DNA of 64,000 nucleotides. Origin: CABYIR01 sp038103905 (GTDB lineage Bacteria > Pseudomonadota > Alphaproteobacteria > Pelagibacterales > AG-422-B15). The notes beneath the pieces were generated by a model that was not told the origin of the DNA, searched no databases, and was given only the letters and a program-made list of their open reading frames with translations. Below are positions 54,130 to 61,927 of this stretch, piece after piece. The DNA lies in assembly GCA_038103905.1 (NCBI GenBank), contig JAYNZW010000001.1, forward strand, positions 164,707 to 228,706, read 5' to 3'. A program made the translations under genes and the position numbers. Each line of letters starts with the position of its first letter. The stretch's first letter is position 1.

Positions 54130-55305
54130 ATGATTTTTTCTAAATTCTTAAACGCAACGAATTGGCATAAGCGTCCTTACACTGAAATTTTAGATGAGGT
54201 TCGCGACATAACTGATTATCTAGACCAGAACAGTGACTTTAAACAAGTGTGGTTGAGTGAACATCATTTACAAACAACAAATAATTGGACAATGGAATGT
54301 GTTCCAAATCCAATATTACTTGGTGCAGATCTTGCATCTCGCACAAAAAATATTCGTATAGGTTTAGCAGCGGCCATTGCAACTTTTTGGAATCCTTTGA
54401 GGCTAGCAGAAGATGTTGCACTTTTAGATAATTTAGCATCAGGTAGACTTGATGTCGGGCTTGGTCGAGGAGTTTTTGGAAAAGAAGCTATTCATATGAA
54501 TATTGAAGCTGATTTAAAAGATCAGCCAAAAAATTTCAGGCTATTTGTTGAAACATTGGAAATATTAAAAAAAGCATGGACTCAAGATTATTTTTCTCAC
54601 AAAGGTGAATTCTACGAGTATCCTGCTCCTGATTTTAAATACTCCAATCCATTATTAAACGAAACATCAGATGTAGTAGATCCAGAAACTAATGTTTTAA
54701 AAAAAATTAGTATTGTTCCAAAGCCATTTCAAAAAGAACTTCCACTATGGCAAGTGGTTGATAGTCCAAGTTCAATTGAGTTTGCTGCAAAGAATGGTCT
54801 TAACTGTTTAATGTGGCTACCAACAATTGCATCTTTAAAATCACGGTTTGAAATTTATGCAAATGCAAAATCAGAAGTTGAACAACGTGATGTTCCAATG
54901 GGCGAGGGTATTGCTCTTGTACGTGACTGTTTCATTGCAGATACTATGGAAGAAGCTAAAGAATTAGCTGGTGAACATTTTTTACGTTACTTAATTTCAG
55001 TTTGTGGCGGCGGAAGAGGAGTAAGTATTTTTGCCAATCCAGGCGAAGAGTTTCCAAAAACAGATAATCCAATTGATCTTTTAACATATGATTGGATTCA
55101 TCCAAGGAATCAACTTGTTGGTACAGCTGAATTTGTTATTGATAAAATTCATGAGTTAAAATCTGAATTAAATCTTCAGCATTTAGCAATTTGGTCTAAC
55201 CCACCAGGAATGCCTCATGATGCAGCTATGAAATCATTAAAATTATTTAATGAAAAGGTTGCGCCACATTTTAGTGATGACAATTTAATAAAGAAAGTTT
55301 CTTAG
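54130..55305 (+). CDS. Luciferase-like (LLM) flavin-dependent monooxygenase
   Basis: The 391-residue TIM-barrel protein has QVWLSEHHLQTT (about residues 39-50) and RIGLAAAIATFWNPLRLAEDVALLDNLASGRLDVGLGRG, quoted here only as the stretch around residues 76-114, which is diagnostic of bacterial-luciferase-family enzymes. They use reduced FMN or F420 and oxygen to attack carbonyl, N-heterocyclic or sulfonate substrates. It is the first gene of a six-gene operon and has a strong AAAAGGGG ribosome-binding site. A 117-base leader region separates it from the SH3 gene. Its stop overlaps the next GTG start (TAGTG). Confidence 0.85.
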   Translation: MIFSKFLNATNWHKRPYTEILDEVRDITDYLDQNSDFKQVWLSEHHLQTTNNWTMECVPNPILLGADLASRTKNIRIGLAAAIATFWNPLRLAEDVALLDNLASGRLDVGLGRGVFGKEAIHMNIEADLKDQPKNFRLFVETLEILKKAWTQDYFSHKGEFYEYPAPDFKYSNPLLNETSDVVDPETNVLKKISIVPKPFQKELPLWQVVDSPSSIEFAAKNGLNCLMWLPTIASLKSRFEIYANAKSEVEQRDVPMGEGIALVRDCFIADTMEEAKELAGEHFLRYLISVCGGGRGVSIFANPGEEFPKTDNPIDLLTYDWIHPRNQLVGTAEFVIDKIHELKSELNLQHLAIWSNPPGMPHDAAMKSLKLFNEKVAPHFSDDNLIKKVS

Positions 55306-56201
55306 TGTCCTCAAAAAAAATGACTGGCGGCGAAGCTGTCGTCGAAACTTTAATTGCTAATGATGTAAAATTAGTAACAGGATTGATTGGCTCATCTACG
55401 CTTGAGATACTGGATGGCCTTTATAATCATGCTGATAAAGTTCGTTATGTTGGTTGCAGGCATGAGAGTAATGGCATGATCATGATGGATGCTTATGCAA
55501 GATATACCTCAAAAAATGGTGTTTTTTTAAGTGGTCAAGCAGGACCCGGCGTAAGCAATACAGTAACAGCAATGGCACAGGCGAAAGCTGCCTTTTCTCC
55601 TGTCGTCAATCTAGCGGGCGCAATTGCATCTGATCATAAAGGCAAAGATGCTTTCCAAGAGATTGATCAAGTTAGTTTGATGCAGGCGGTGTCAAAAAAA
55701 GTTTTTGAAGTTAAAGATGTGGAAACAATTCCAAATATTTTAAACGAGGCAATGCAAACAGCATTAACTCCTCGCTCGGGACCTGTACACGTTGATATGC
55801 CAAGAGATGTCCTCGGGCAAACAGCTGACTTTAATGAACCAACAAAGTTTCAATCAATTGATGCCCCTACTGCAAATGACGAAAATTTACAAAAAGCAGT
55901 TAAACTTTTAAGCGAAGCGCAAAAGCCTGTAATTTTAGTCGGTGCTGGAATTAAAAATTATGGATTGAATGCTTCAGAGAGCGTTTTGAAATTAGCAGAG
56001 ATATTAAATTCACCTTGTACAACATCTCCAGGACACGGAGATGCAATTCCATATGGTCATCCATTAAATGCTGGATCAGCTGGACCACGTGGTTCTGGAC
56101 TGGGAACTCAACTTTTAAGAGAAGCTGATGTTATTTTAGTCTTAGGGAGTCGCTTAGGATTTAATACAACTTTTTATTCATATGATAACTTAAATAAAGA
56201 T
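55305..56201 (+). CDS. Thiamine-diphosphate-dependent enzyme (acetolactate synthase-like), N-terminal part, broken by assembly gap
   Basis: The frame starts at GTG 55305 (an ATG at 55320 is the alternative). The pyrimidine-binding domain has the activating Glu in GCRHESNGM (about residue 54), followed by FLSGQAGPGVSNT and PVHVDMPRDVLG; a central domain starts near residue 190. The last residues that fit the family are SRLGFNTTFYSYDNLN at about 56146-56195. After that an 18-base repeat and foreign sequence intervene. The C-terminal part resumes after the Ns at 56321, probably missing only a few codons. The enzyme class decarboxylates or condenses 2-oxo acids. Its operon partner ALDH fits an aldehyde product (inference). 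Confidence 0.85.
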
Positions 56202-56219
56202 GATAACTTAAATAAAGAT
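56184..56219. repeat. Perfect 18-base tandem duplication at a contig end
   Basis: GATAACTTAAATAAAGAT occurs twice in direct succession (56184-56201 and 56202-56219). The first copy fits the TPP reading frame (DNLNKD). The second only repeats it and leads into sequence foreign to the gene. It looks like an assembly artefact at the point of chimera formation rather than biology. Confidence 0.75.
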
Positions 56220-56233
56220 AATTCTTAAAATAT

Positions 56234-56308
56234 TTAATTTCCTCCACAAGTATTATTAATATATGTTTCTAATTCTTGTTCATTTCTTCCACCATTATAT
56301 TCTTCAAC
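56234..56308 (-). other. Foreign fragment: C-terminus of a protein-disulfide-isomerase/thioredoxin-like protein
   Basis: Read on the minus strand from the Ns, 24 sense codons and a TAA encode a peptide beginning VEEYNGGRNEQELETYINN and ending TCGGN. The Y-x-G-x-R...L..YIN pattern is the C-terminal end of a thioredoxin domain in eukaryotic PDIs. It is unrelated to the bacterial gene on the other strand. Its downstream AT-rich sequence looks like a 3' untranslated region. The most likely explanation is a chimeric contig end containing plankton eukaryote DNA. Confidence 0.65.
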
Positions 56309-56310
56309 AT

Positions 56311-56320
56311 NNNNNNNNNN
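56311..56320. other. Assembly gap (ten Ns)
   Basis: Ten undetermined bases mark a scaffold join. The true gap length is unknown. The sequence to the right returns to the TPP reading frame. Confidence 0.99.
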
Positions 56321-57115
56321 ATTATACAATGTGAAATTGATCAAAATTCTATCGGTCGGTACTTTACAGTTGAAGTAGGTATTCATGCAGATGCCAAAAC
56401 AGTCGCAGATCAATTATGTATTCTTCTAGAGAAACATAAAGCTAAACAAGAAGTAGAAGCATGGGCTGATCAATTTAAAAGTAATAAAAAAAAATACATT
56501 GAACAAAGAGATGCTGATGCTGATATGAACAGCGTTCCAATTTTACCATCAGGATTGTTTAAAGGATTAAGAAATGCATTACCAAATGATAGCATTGTAA
56601 CATTAGATGCTGGTACAATGTGTCTTCAATTAACTGATGCGCTACATTATCGTCAGCCAAAGAGTTTATTTTCTCCACTTGATTTTGGATTGGTAGGATT
56701 TTCTTACCCAGCTGGTTTAGGAATTAAATTGGCAGCGCCAGAAAGACCAGTTGTGTCATTCCATGGAGATGGTGGTATGTCGATGGTGCTTCCTGAGCTT
56801 TCAACAGCAGTTGAAAATAATATCAATACAGTTTGTGTTGTTATGAATAATGGAACATGGGGCGCGGAAGCGGCATATCAAAAAGACTTTTTTGAGGGCC
56901 GATTTATAGGAGCTCATATTACAACTCCTGAGTTTGACAAGGCCGCTGAGTTGTATGGATGTAAAGGAATAAAGGTTGAAAAAGCTGGAGATATTGGGGA
57001 TGCAATCCAAGCTGGAATAGAAGCTGAATGTCCAACAGTAATCGATGTTCAATGCTCGCCTGATGCATTATATTCTTTTAGACAGGATTCATTTAAACAC
57101 AAAGTAAAACAGTAG
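56321..57115 (+). CDS. Thiamine-diphosphate-dependent enzyme (acetolactate synthase-like), C-terminal part
   Basis: The open frame from the gap edge codes for the end of the central domain (IIQCEIDQNSIGRYF) and the pyrophosphate domain. The latter holds the TPP motif GDGG...NN (FHGDGGMSMVLPELS to VVMNNGTWG, about 56755-56855), with LDAGTMCLQLTDALHY upstream. It continues the product of the 55305 gene. The stop at 57115 is followed 9 bases later by the AA_synth gene. Any start codon called inside the Ns or the preceding sequence would be artificial. Confidence 0.87.
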   Translation: MIQCEIDQNSIGRYFTVEVGIHADAKTVADQLCILLEKHKAKQEVEAWADQFKSNKKKYIEQRDADADMNSVPILPSGLFKGLRNALPNDSIVTLDAGTMCLQLTDALHYRQPKSLFSPLDFGLVGFSYPAGLGIKLAAPERPVVSFHGDGGMSMVLPELSTAVENNINTVCVVMNNGTWGAEAAYQKDFFEGRFIGAHITTPEFDKAAELYGCKGIKVEKAGDIGDAIQAGIEAECPTVIDVQCSPDALYSFRQDSFKHKVKQ

Positions 57116-57124
57116 GATAATCAT

Positions 57125-57706
57125 ATGACGCTTGAAATCAGAAAGATGTGTAAGTTTGTTGATACAACATACATCGAAGACTTTAAAAAATGTGAAGAGC
57201 CAGTAGAACTTATTTCTGTTGCAGCGGTCATTACAAATCCTTGGGTTGACCAAGGCTATGTTGAAGATTTAAAACCAGCGATCTTAGATAGTGCTCCAAA
57301 GCTTGGTGACTTTTTAGTTGGTGAATTATTAAATGAAATTGGCTCACCAGATAAAGTTCTTGCATATGGTAAAGCGAGTATGACTGGTATGCGTGGAAGT
57401 ATTCAGCACGCAAGTGCGCTCATACATACATTACATTTTGGTAACAAGTTCAGAGATGCTGTTGGCGGAACATCTTATCTTTCATTTACTAATGTAAGAG
57501 GACTTGCAGCTTCAAAGATGTCAATTCCAATGATGCATAAAACTGACCCTGGCTTAAGACAATTTTATTTAACACATGAGTTTACAATTCATGATGCACC
57601 AGGCCCTGCTGAATTGGTTATCGCAATTGGTGCAAGTACAACTCCTCAAGCCCATCATCGTATCGGTAATCGTTATGAAGATGAAAAGGAAATGGGTCTG
57701 AAGTAA
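57125..57706 (+). CDS. AA_synth (PF06684-type) family protein
   Basis: The 193-residue protein fits the 'amino acid synthesis' family: CKFVDTTYIEDFKKCEEPVE at the N-terminus, AAVITNPWVDQGYVEDL, GKASMTGMRGSIQHASALIH and HDAPGPAELVIAIGASTTP. Despite its name the biochemical function is not established to my knowledge. Members typically occur next to catabolic flavin monooxygenases or amidohydrolases, as here. It lies between the TPP enzyme (9-base gap) and the hydrolase (3-base gap). A hydrolytic or isomerising step on the LLM product is one possibility (inference). Confidence 0.82.
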   Translation: MTLEIRKMCKFVDTTYIEDFKKCEEPVELISVAAVITNPWVDQGYVEDLKPAILDSAPKLGDFLVGELLNEIGSPDKVLAYGKASMTGMRGSIQHASALIHTLHFGNKFRDAVGGTSYLSFTNVRGLAASKMSIPMMHKTDPGLRQFYLTHEFTIHDAPGPAELVIAIGASTTPQAHHRIGNRYEDEKEMGLK

Positions 57707-57709
57707 TTC

Positions 57710-58498
57710 ATGTCATTTCGTGAAGGCCTTGATGATCAAGGAACGTATTATCAAATAAATACAGTAGAGGGAACAACACCAATCTTATTTATACATGGGG
57801 TCGGACTTGACCATAGTATTTGGGAACCACAAATAAAATTTTTTAAAGAGCAAACAACAATTACATATGATCTAATTGGACATGGGCTATCAACGTGTAC
57901 TCTAAACGAAGTAACCTTTGAAGATTTTTCAAATCAAATTGAAGGATTGTTACAAATTTTAAAAATTCAAAAAGTTATAGTAATTGGATTTAGTCTTGGT
58001 GGACTTATTGCGGCTCATTTTTCATCAACGAGAAAAAACTATGTTTTGAAAACAATTTTATTTGGAACTATTTTTAATCGGACTGAAGGACAGAAAGAAA
58101 ATGCCGCTAAACGTTTTATTGATGTCAAAGAAACTTATTTAAACGCACCTAAGCAATTGGATCGCTGGTTTAATCAAGATTACTTATCGTCTAACACGGA
58201 AATAGTTAAAAAAATTACTGATATTTTATCTAGTAACAATCATGAGGACTTTTTAAAGTCATATAAATTATTCGCGCATTTTGAGGATAAATTGATTGAT
58301 TTTAATCAAATAGAAGCTGAAACTCTTGTTTGTACAGCTTATGGTGATGTAGGATCTACGCCCGAAATGTCCAATCAATTGGGCAATGTTATTGAAAAGA
58401 GTAAGGTTGTTATTTTTGATCACGGTAAACATATGGTTGGAATTGAATGTGCTGAGGAAGTGAATAAAGTGTTTAGTAATTTCATTGAGGGAAACTAA
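57710..58498 (+). CDS. Alpha/beta hydrolase, PcaD/RutD-like
   Basis: The 262-residue protein has a classical fold: PILFIHGVGLDHSIWEPQIK (oxyanion region), TYDLIGHGLS, the nucleophile elbow GFSLGGLIA (about residues 94-102), an acidic residue in YGDVGSTP and a His in FDHGKHMVGIE. It is close in form to 3-oxoadipate enol-lactonase and to RutD-type aminoacrylate hydrolases. In the operon it may hydrolyse an ester or enamine intermediate. Its stop overlaps the ALDH ATG by one base (TAATG). Confidence 0.82.
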   Translation: MSFREGLDDQGTYYQINTVEGTTPILFIHGVGLDHSIWEPQIKFFKEQTTITYDLIGHGLSTCTLNEVTFEDFSNQIEGLLQILKIQKVIVIGFSLGGLIAAHFSSTRKNYVLKTILFGTIFNRTEGQKENAAKRFIDVKETYLNAPKQLDRWFNQDYLSSNTEIVKKITDILSSNNHEDFLKSYKLFAHFEDKLIDFNQIEAETLVCTAYGDVGSTPEMSNQLGNVIEKSKVVIFDHGKHMVGIECAEEVNKVFSNFIEGN

Positions 58499-59976
58499 TG
58501 AGCTTAACTGAATACGATATGTATATTGATGGTAACTTTGTTGGAGCTGAACATAATCAGCGATTTGAAAGTTTAAATCCCGAAAATAATAAACCATGGG
58601 CGACATTTCCTGATGCGTCAGAAAATGATGTTGAACGTTCAGTACAATCAGCAAAGATTGCCTTTAAAAATCATTGGTCAAAGACTTCAGTTGGTGAACG
58701 TGCAAAATATTTAAGAGCCATCGGTGATAAGATGTTTGAAAACGCTGAGCTGCTTGGCAAAACTGAATCTATTGACAGCGGAAAGTTACTCAAAGAAACA
58801 AAGTTTCAGTCTGAATATATGAAGGAATATTTTTATTATTATGCTGATCTTGCAGAAAGTATGAATAATGAAATGCCAGTACCAAACATTGATAAGCCCA
58901 ATATGGAGGTTGTCGAAGTTCGGGAGCCAATCGGCGTCATTGCATGCATCATTCCATGGAATTCTCAAATGTTTTTAATGGCAACAAAAGTTGCTCCTGC
59001 TTTAGCTGCAGGAAATACAGTTGTTATAAAATCATCTGAACTGGCTCCAGCACCTTTAATTGAATTTGCAAAACTTGTGCATGATGCTGGAATTCCAAGT
59101 GGAGTGATTAATGTTATTAGTGGTGGCGCAGAAGTCGGACGATTATTAACATCTCATAAAGATATAGGTAAAATTTTATTTACGGGTGGAACTTCCACTG
59201 CTTCACATGTGATTAGAAACTCAGCAGAAAACTACGCATCACTGACATTAGAATTAGGAGGAAAATCTCCAGTAGTTGTTTTTGATGATGCAGATGTTGA
59301 GAATGCTTTGAATAATATTACTACGGCAATCTTTTCTGGTAACGGATGTAGCTGTATTGCAGGATCAGTTCTGATTTTACAAGATACTATTTACGATACG
59401 TTCCTTGATCAATTAACTGAACGTGCAAAGAAAATAAAATTAGGTTCACCATTAGATGAAGACTCACAAATGGGCCCGTTGAACAATGACAAACAAGTCG
59501 AGTTCATTGAAAAAAATATTAAACAATCTGTTGAACAAGGCGCAAAAGTTATTTGTGGGGGAACAAAGGCTCCTGAATTTTCTGAGGGATGCTATTTTTT
59601 ACCGACAATCATCGAGTGTCCTGATCGGTCAATAAAAACTGCCAAAAACGAACTCTTTGGTCCAGTGCTTTCAGTGATTAAATTCAAAACTGAAGAGGAA
59701 GCCCTTCAGATCGCCAATGATAATGATTATGGCCTGTCATCAGGAGTATTTTCAGAAGATCCTGAAAAATGTGACAGAGTGAGTAAGGCTCTGGATGCTG
59801 GCATATGCTTTAAGAATTGTTATCGATTTATTTCATATGCTGCAAGTTTTGGTGGACGCAAGAATAGTGGTTATGGTCGTGAAAGTGGAGCTGATGCAAT
59901 TTCCGATATGCAAATTAAGAAAACAATATGGACTTCAAACTCAAGAGTTACAGAAGATCCTTTCAAAATAAGATAA
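58498..59976 (+). CDS. Aldehyde dehydrogenase (NAD(P)-dependent)
   Basis: The 492-residue protein has the cofactor segment IACIIPWNSQMFLMATKVAP, the general-base Glu in LTLELGGKSPVVV (about residue 250) and the nucleophile Cys in SGNGCSCIAGSV (about residue 284). Conserved EELFGPVLSV-type and FGGRKNSGYGRE segments are present near the C-terminus. It would oxidise an aldehyde, plausibly from the TPP decarboxylase of the same operon, to an acid. The motif GCSC has a Cys where relatives usually have Gln (GQ.C). Its stop overlaps the DUF2237 start. Confidence 0.9.
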   Translation: MSLTEYDMYIDGNFVGAEHNQRFESLNPENNKPWATFPDASENDVERSVQSAKIAFKNHWSKTSVGERAKYLRAIGDKMFENAELLGKTESIDSGKLLKETKFQSEYMKEYFYYYADLAESMNNEMPVPNIDKPNMEVVEVREPIGVIACIIPWNSQMFLMATKVAPALAAGNTVVIKSSELAPAPLIEFAKLVHDAGIPSGVINVISGGAEVGRLLTSHKDIGKILFTGGTSTASHVIRNSAENYASLTLELGGKSPVVVFDDADVENALNNITTAIFSGNGCSCIAGSVLILQDTIYDTFLDQLTERAKKIKLGSPLDEDSQMGPLNNDKQVEFIEKNIKQSVEQGAKVICGGTKAPEFSEGCYFLPTIIECPDRSIKTAKNELFGPVLSVIKFKTEEEALQIANDNDYGLSSGVFSEDPEKCDRVSKALDAGICFKNCYRFISYAASFGGRKNSGYGRESGADAISDMQIKKTIWTSNSRVTEDPFKIR

Positions 59977-60353
59977 TGACAGAAAAAGTATTAAACATTT
60001 TTGGAGAAGAAATGGAAGCCTGTTGTTTTGACCCTTTAACTGGATGGAGGCGTGATGGTTATTGCAATACAGATGATTTCGATCATGGAAGTCATGTTGT
60101 TTGCTGTGAAGTAACTGAGGCATTTCTAAAGTTCAGTAAAGAAAGAGGAAATGACCTATCAACTCCTCGTCCTGAATTTAATTTCCCAGGTTTAAAAGAA
60201 GGAGATCGTTGGTGTCTATGTGCGATGAGATGGCAGGAAGCGTTTGAAGCGGGAGTTGCTCCACGTGTTTTTTTAGAAAGCTGTCATCAAAAAGCATTGG
60301 AGTTTGTAAAATTAGAAGATTTAGAACAATACGCAATGCATCGATTAAATTAA
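59976..60353 (+). CDS. DUF2237 family protein
   Basis: I chose the ATG at 59976 because it overlaps the ALDH stop (TAATG) and gives the family's normal size of 125 residues. The diagnostic motifs are EEMEACCFDPLTGWRRDGYC, GSHVVCCEVTEAFLKFS, GNDLSTPRPEFNFPGLKEGD and RWCLCAMRWQEAFEAG. DUF2237 has six or more conserved Cys and no assigned function to my knowledge. It ends in a 4-base overlap with the convergent DddP-like gene. Confidence 0.88.
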   Translation: MTEKVLNIFGEEMEACCFDPLTGWRRDGYCNTDDFDHGSHVVCCEVTEAFLKFSKERGNDLSTPRPEFNFPGLKEGDRWCLCAMRWQEAFEAGVAPRVFLESCHQKALEFVKLEDLEQYAMHRLN

Positions 60354-61609
60354 ATGTCTTCCAAAGGATGCTTAGACATCAACTCAAGACCATTTTCTTT
60401 TACAATATATTGCTGTTCTAGTTTGACACCTTCTTTGCCACCAAGTTTCCCGATATAGCTTTCAATGGTGATGGTCATATTTTCTTCGAAGATACCACTT
60501 CTGTCACCGCCGTCAGTTGGGTATCGAATAGCTGGCCACTCATCACACAGTCCTATTCCATGTACCATTACAGAATATCGATTTGGATAATATTCTTCAG
60601 GTAAGACCCATGATTTTTCAGTAAATTCCTGAAAAGATGTTCCTGCTTTAATTAAATTTTCATTGTATTCAATCTGCTCAACGGCCATACGATAGAGGCC
60701 TGCTTGCTCATTATTGAATTTATTTCCTGTTACAAACGTTCTTGATATGTCGGCACAATATCCATAGGGGCCAACCATATCTGTATCAAATGCAACAATT
60801 TCATTTTGTTGGATAATTTTATTACAACTCTCTCTCATCCATGGATTTGTTCTCTCTCCAGAGGATAAAATTCGGCACTCAATCCATTCCCCTCCATGCT
60901 CAATATTTGTTTTATGTAATATTGACCATAGCTCATCTTCTGTCATTCCTGGTTGAAGCTCATCTCTCATTTTTGAAACACCAATCTCAGCAACTTCAAC
61001 AGCAGCTTTAAGACATGTTAATTCATCTGACGATTTAATAACTCTTGCCTGCTCTAAAATCAATTTGGCATCTATAACTGTGAGCCCAACTTTGTTCAGT
61101 TCTTCAACTGCAGGCCCATTAATGACATCGATTGCAATTTTTTTTGTATTTTTACAATATGAATTAGTTAAATCTTGAACTTCCTTAATCCACTTTTGTA
61201 ATTGAGACTCAGCTTGGTCACCTTGGCTAAAATAGTCCCATGCAATTACAGGTCGGATCTCATCAATTAAGTTCAAATGATCTGATAAATGCTCACAGTT
61301 GAAATACTCATATAAAATTGTAGGACCATCAACAGGGACAAAACAATAACGCGTTAAATTGTGCATATTGTAGACACTCATATTTACTGTATCTAATGCG
61401 TACCGAACGTTGACGGGGTCAAACAAAATACATGCCTCCAGATTATTTTTGACTAGTTCTTTTTTTACTCGTTCTAATCGATAAGCTCTCAATTCATCAA
61501 AATTGATATCATCTTCATAAAGTCTTTTTTTAGTTATAAAGCTTGGAGTGCTATGAGCAGTCGGTAATATTTTACGATTAAACTTCATTTTATTAATAAA
61601 TCTTATCAC
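60350..61609 (-). CDS. M24-family protein, DddP-like (candidate DMSP lyase)
   Basis: The 419-residue protein has a creatinase-like N-domain (ILFDPVNVRYALDTVNMSVY) and a pita-bread C-domain. Residues I recall as the DddP iron and active-site set are present: Asp-x-Asp in AFDTDMVGPYG, Asp in CADISRTF, Tyr, His and Asp in RYSVMVHGIGLCDEWP with the same five- and six-residue spacings, and Glu in ITIESYIG and KLEQQYI. DddP cleaves dimethylsulfoniopropionate to DMS and acrylate. Xaa-Pro peptidase or creatinase-type activity is the alternative. The ATG at 61609 may be preceded or replaced by the Met at residue 8 (61588). Confidence 0.75.
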   Translation of the reverse strand: MIRFINKMKFNRKILPTAHSTPSFITKKRLYEDDINFDELRAYRLERVKKELVKNNLEACILFDPVNVRYALDTVNMSVYNMHNLTRYCFVPVDGPTILYEYFNCEHLSDHLNLIDEIRPVIAWDYFSQGDQAESQLQKWIKEVQDLTNSYCKNTKKIAIDVINGPAVEELNKVGLTVIDAKLILEQARVIKSSDELTCLKAAVEVAEIGVSKMRDELQPGMTEDELWSILHKTNIEHGGEWIECRILSSGERTNPWMRESCNKIIQQNEIVAFDTDMVGPYGYCADISRTFVTGNKFNNEQAGLYRMAVEQIEYNENLIKAGTSFQEFTEKSWVLPEEYYPNRYSVMVHGIGLCDEWPAIRYPTDGGDRSGIFEENMTITIESYIGKLGGKEGVKLEQQYIVKENGLELMSKHPLEDI

Positions 61610-61659
61610 TTTTTTGAATAATTGTTTATCAATTTTGTATCAGCTGATATGATTTTGCT

Positions 61660-61791
61660 ATGAACAGTGGATTCGCAGAGATTGTTATCGGAACACCAAT
61701 AGACTTGTTTTTCCATGGTTTAGCTAAAATATATGGCCGCAAATCTTATGAAGAAGCAAAGAGATATTTTCAAAATAAAAGTACGATTTAA
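61660..61791 (+). CDS. Possible small protein, 43 residues
   Basis: A short ATG frame in the 318-base stretch between the M24 gene and the exonuclease encodes a peptide starting MNSGFAEIVIGTPIDLFFHG and ending in a charged YGRKSYEEAKRYF helix. I do not recognise it. It overlaps another small frame, and at most one of the two is likely to be real. The hydrophobic-then-amphipathic profile makes this the better candidate of the two. Confidence 0.35.
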   Translation: MNSGFAEIVIGTPIDLFFHGLAKIYGRKSYEEAKRYFQNKSTI

Positions 61792-61894
61792 AAACCTCAT
61801 CCCACCTGTATTACCCGTCAGAATTCAAAGAAGACAAAGAGTTGAATTTATTGACATGGCTATGTTTTTTAAATCATCAGAAAAAATACACTAA
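61748..61894 (+). CDS. Possible small basic protein, 48 residues
   Basis: A second short ATG frame overlaps the previous one in another reading frame and encodes a strongly basic peptide (FKIKVRFKNLIPPVLPVRIQ then RRQRVEFIDMAMFF). The rest of the intergenic stretch shows no RNA gene or terminator that I can see. The composition could be chance in AT-rich DNA. Confidence 0.25.
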   Translation: MKKQRDIFKIKVRFKNLIPPVLPVRIQRRQRVEFIDMAMFFKSSEKIH

Positions 61895-61927
61895 AGTGGT
61901 ATAATCAAGTGATTCTATTTTAAATTT

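Noticed and set aside
56276..56320. ATG start for the second TPP fragment inside the chimeric segment
   Set aside because: The frame before the gap belongs to foreign sequence and runs through ten Ns. The protein must be a continuation of the 55305 gene.
58268..58654. 128-residue minus-strand frame across the hydrolase/ALDH junction
   Set aside because: It lies antisense to two well-supported genes and has no family features.
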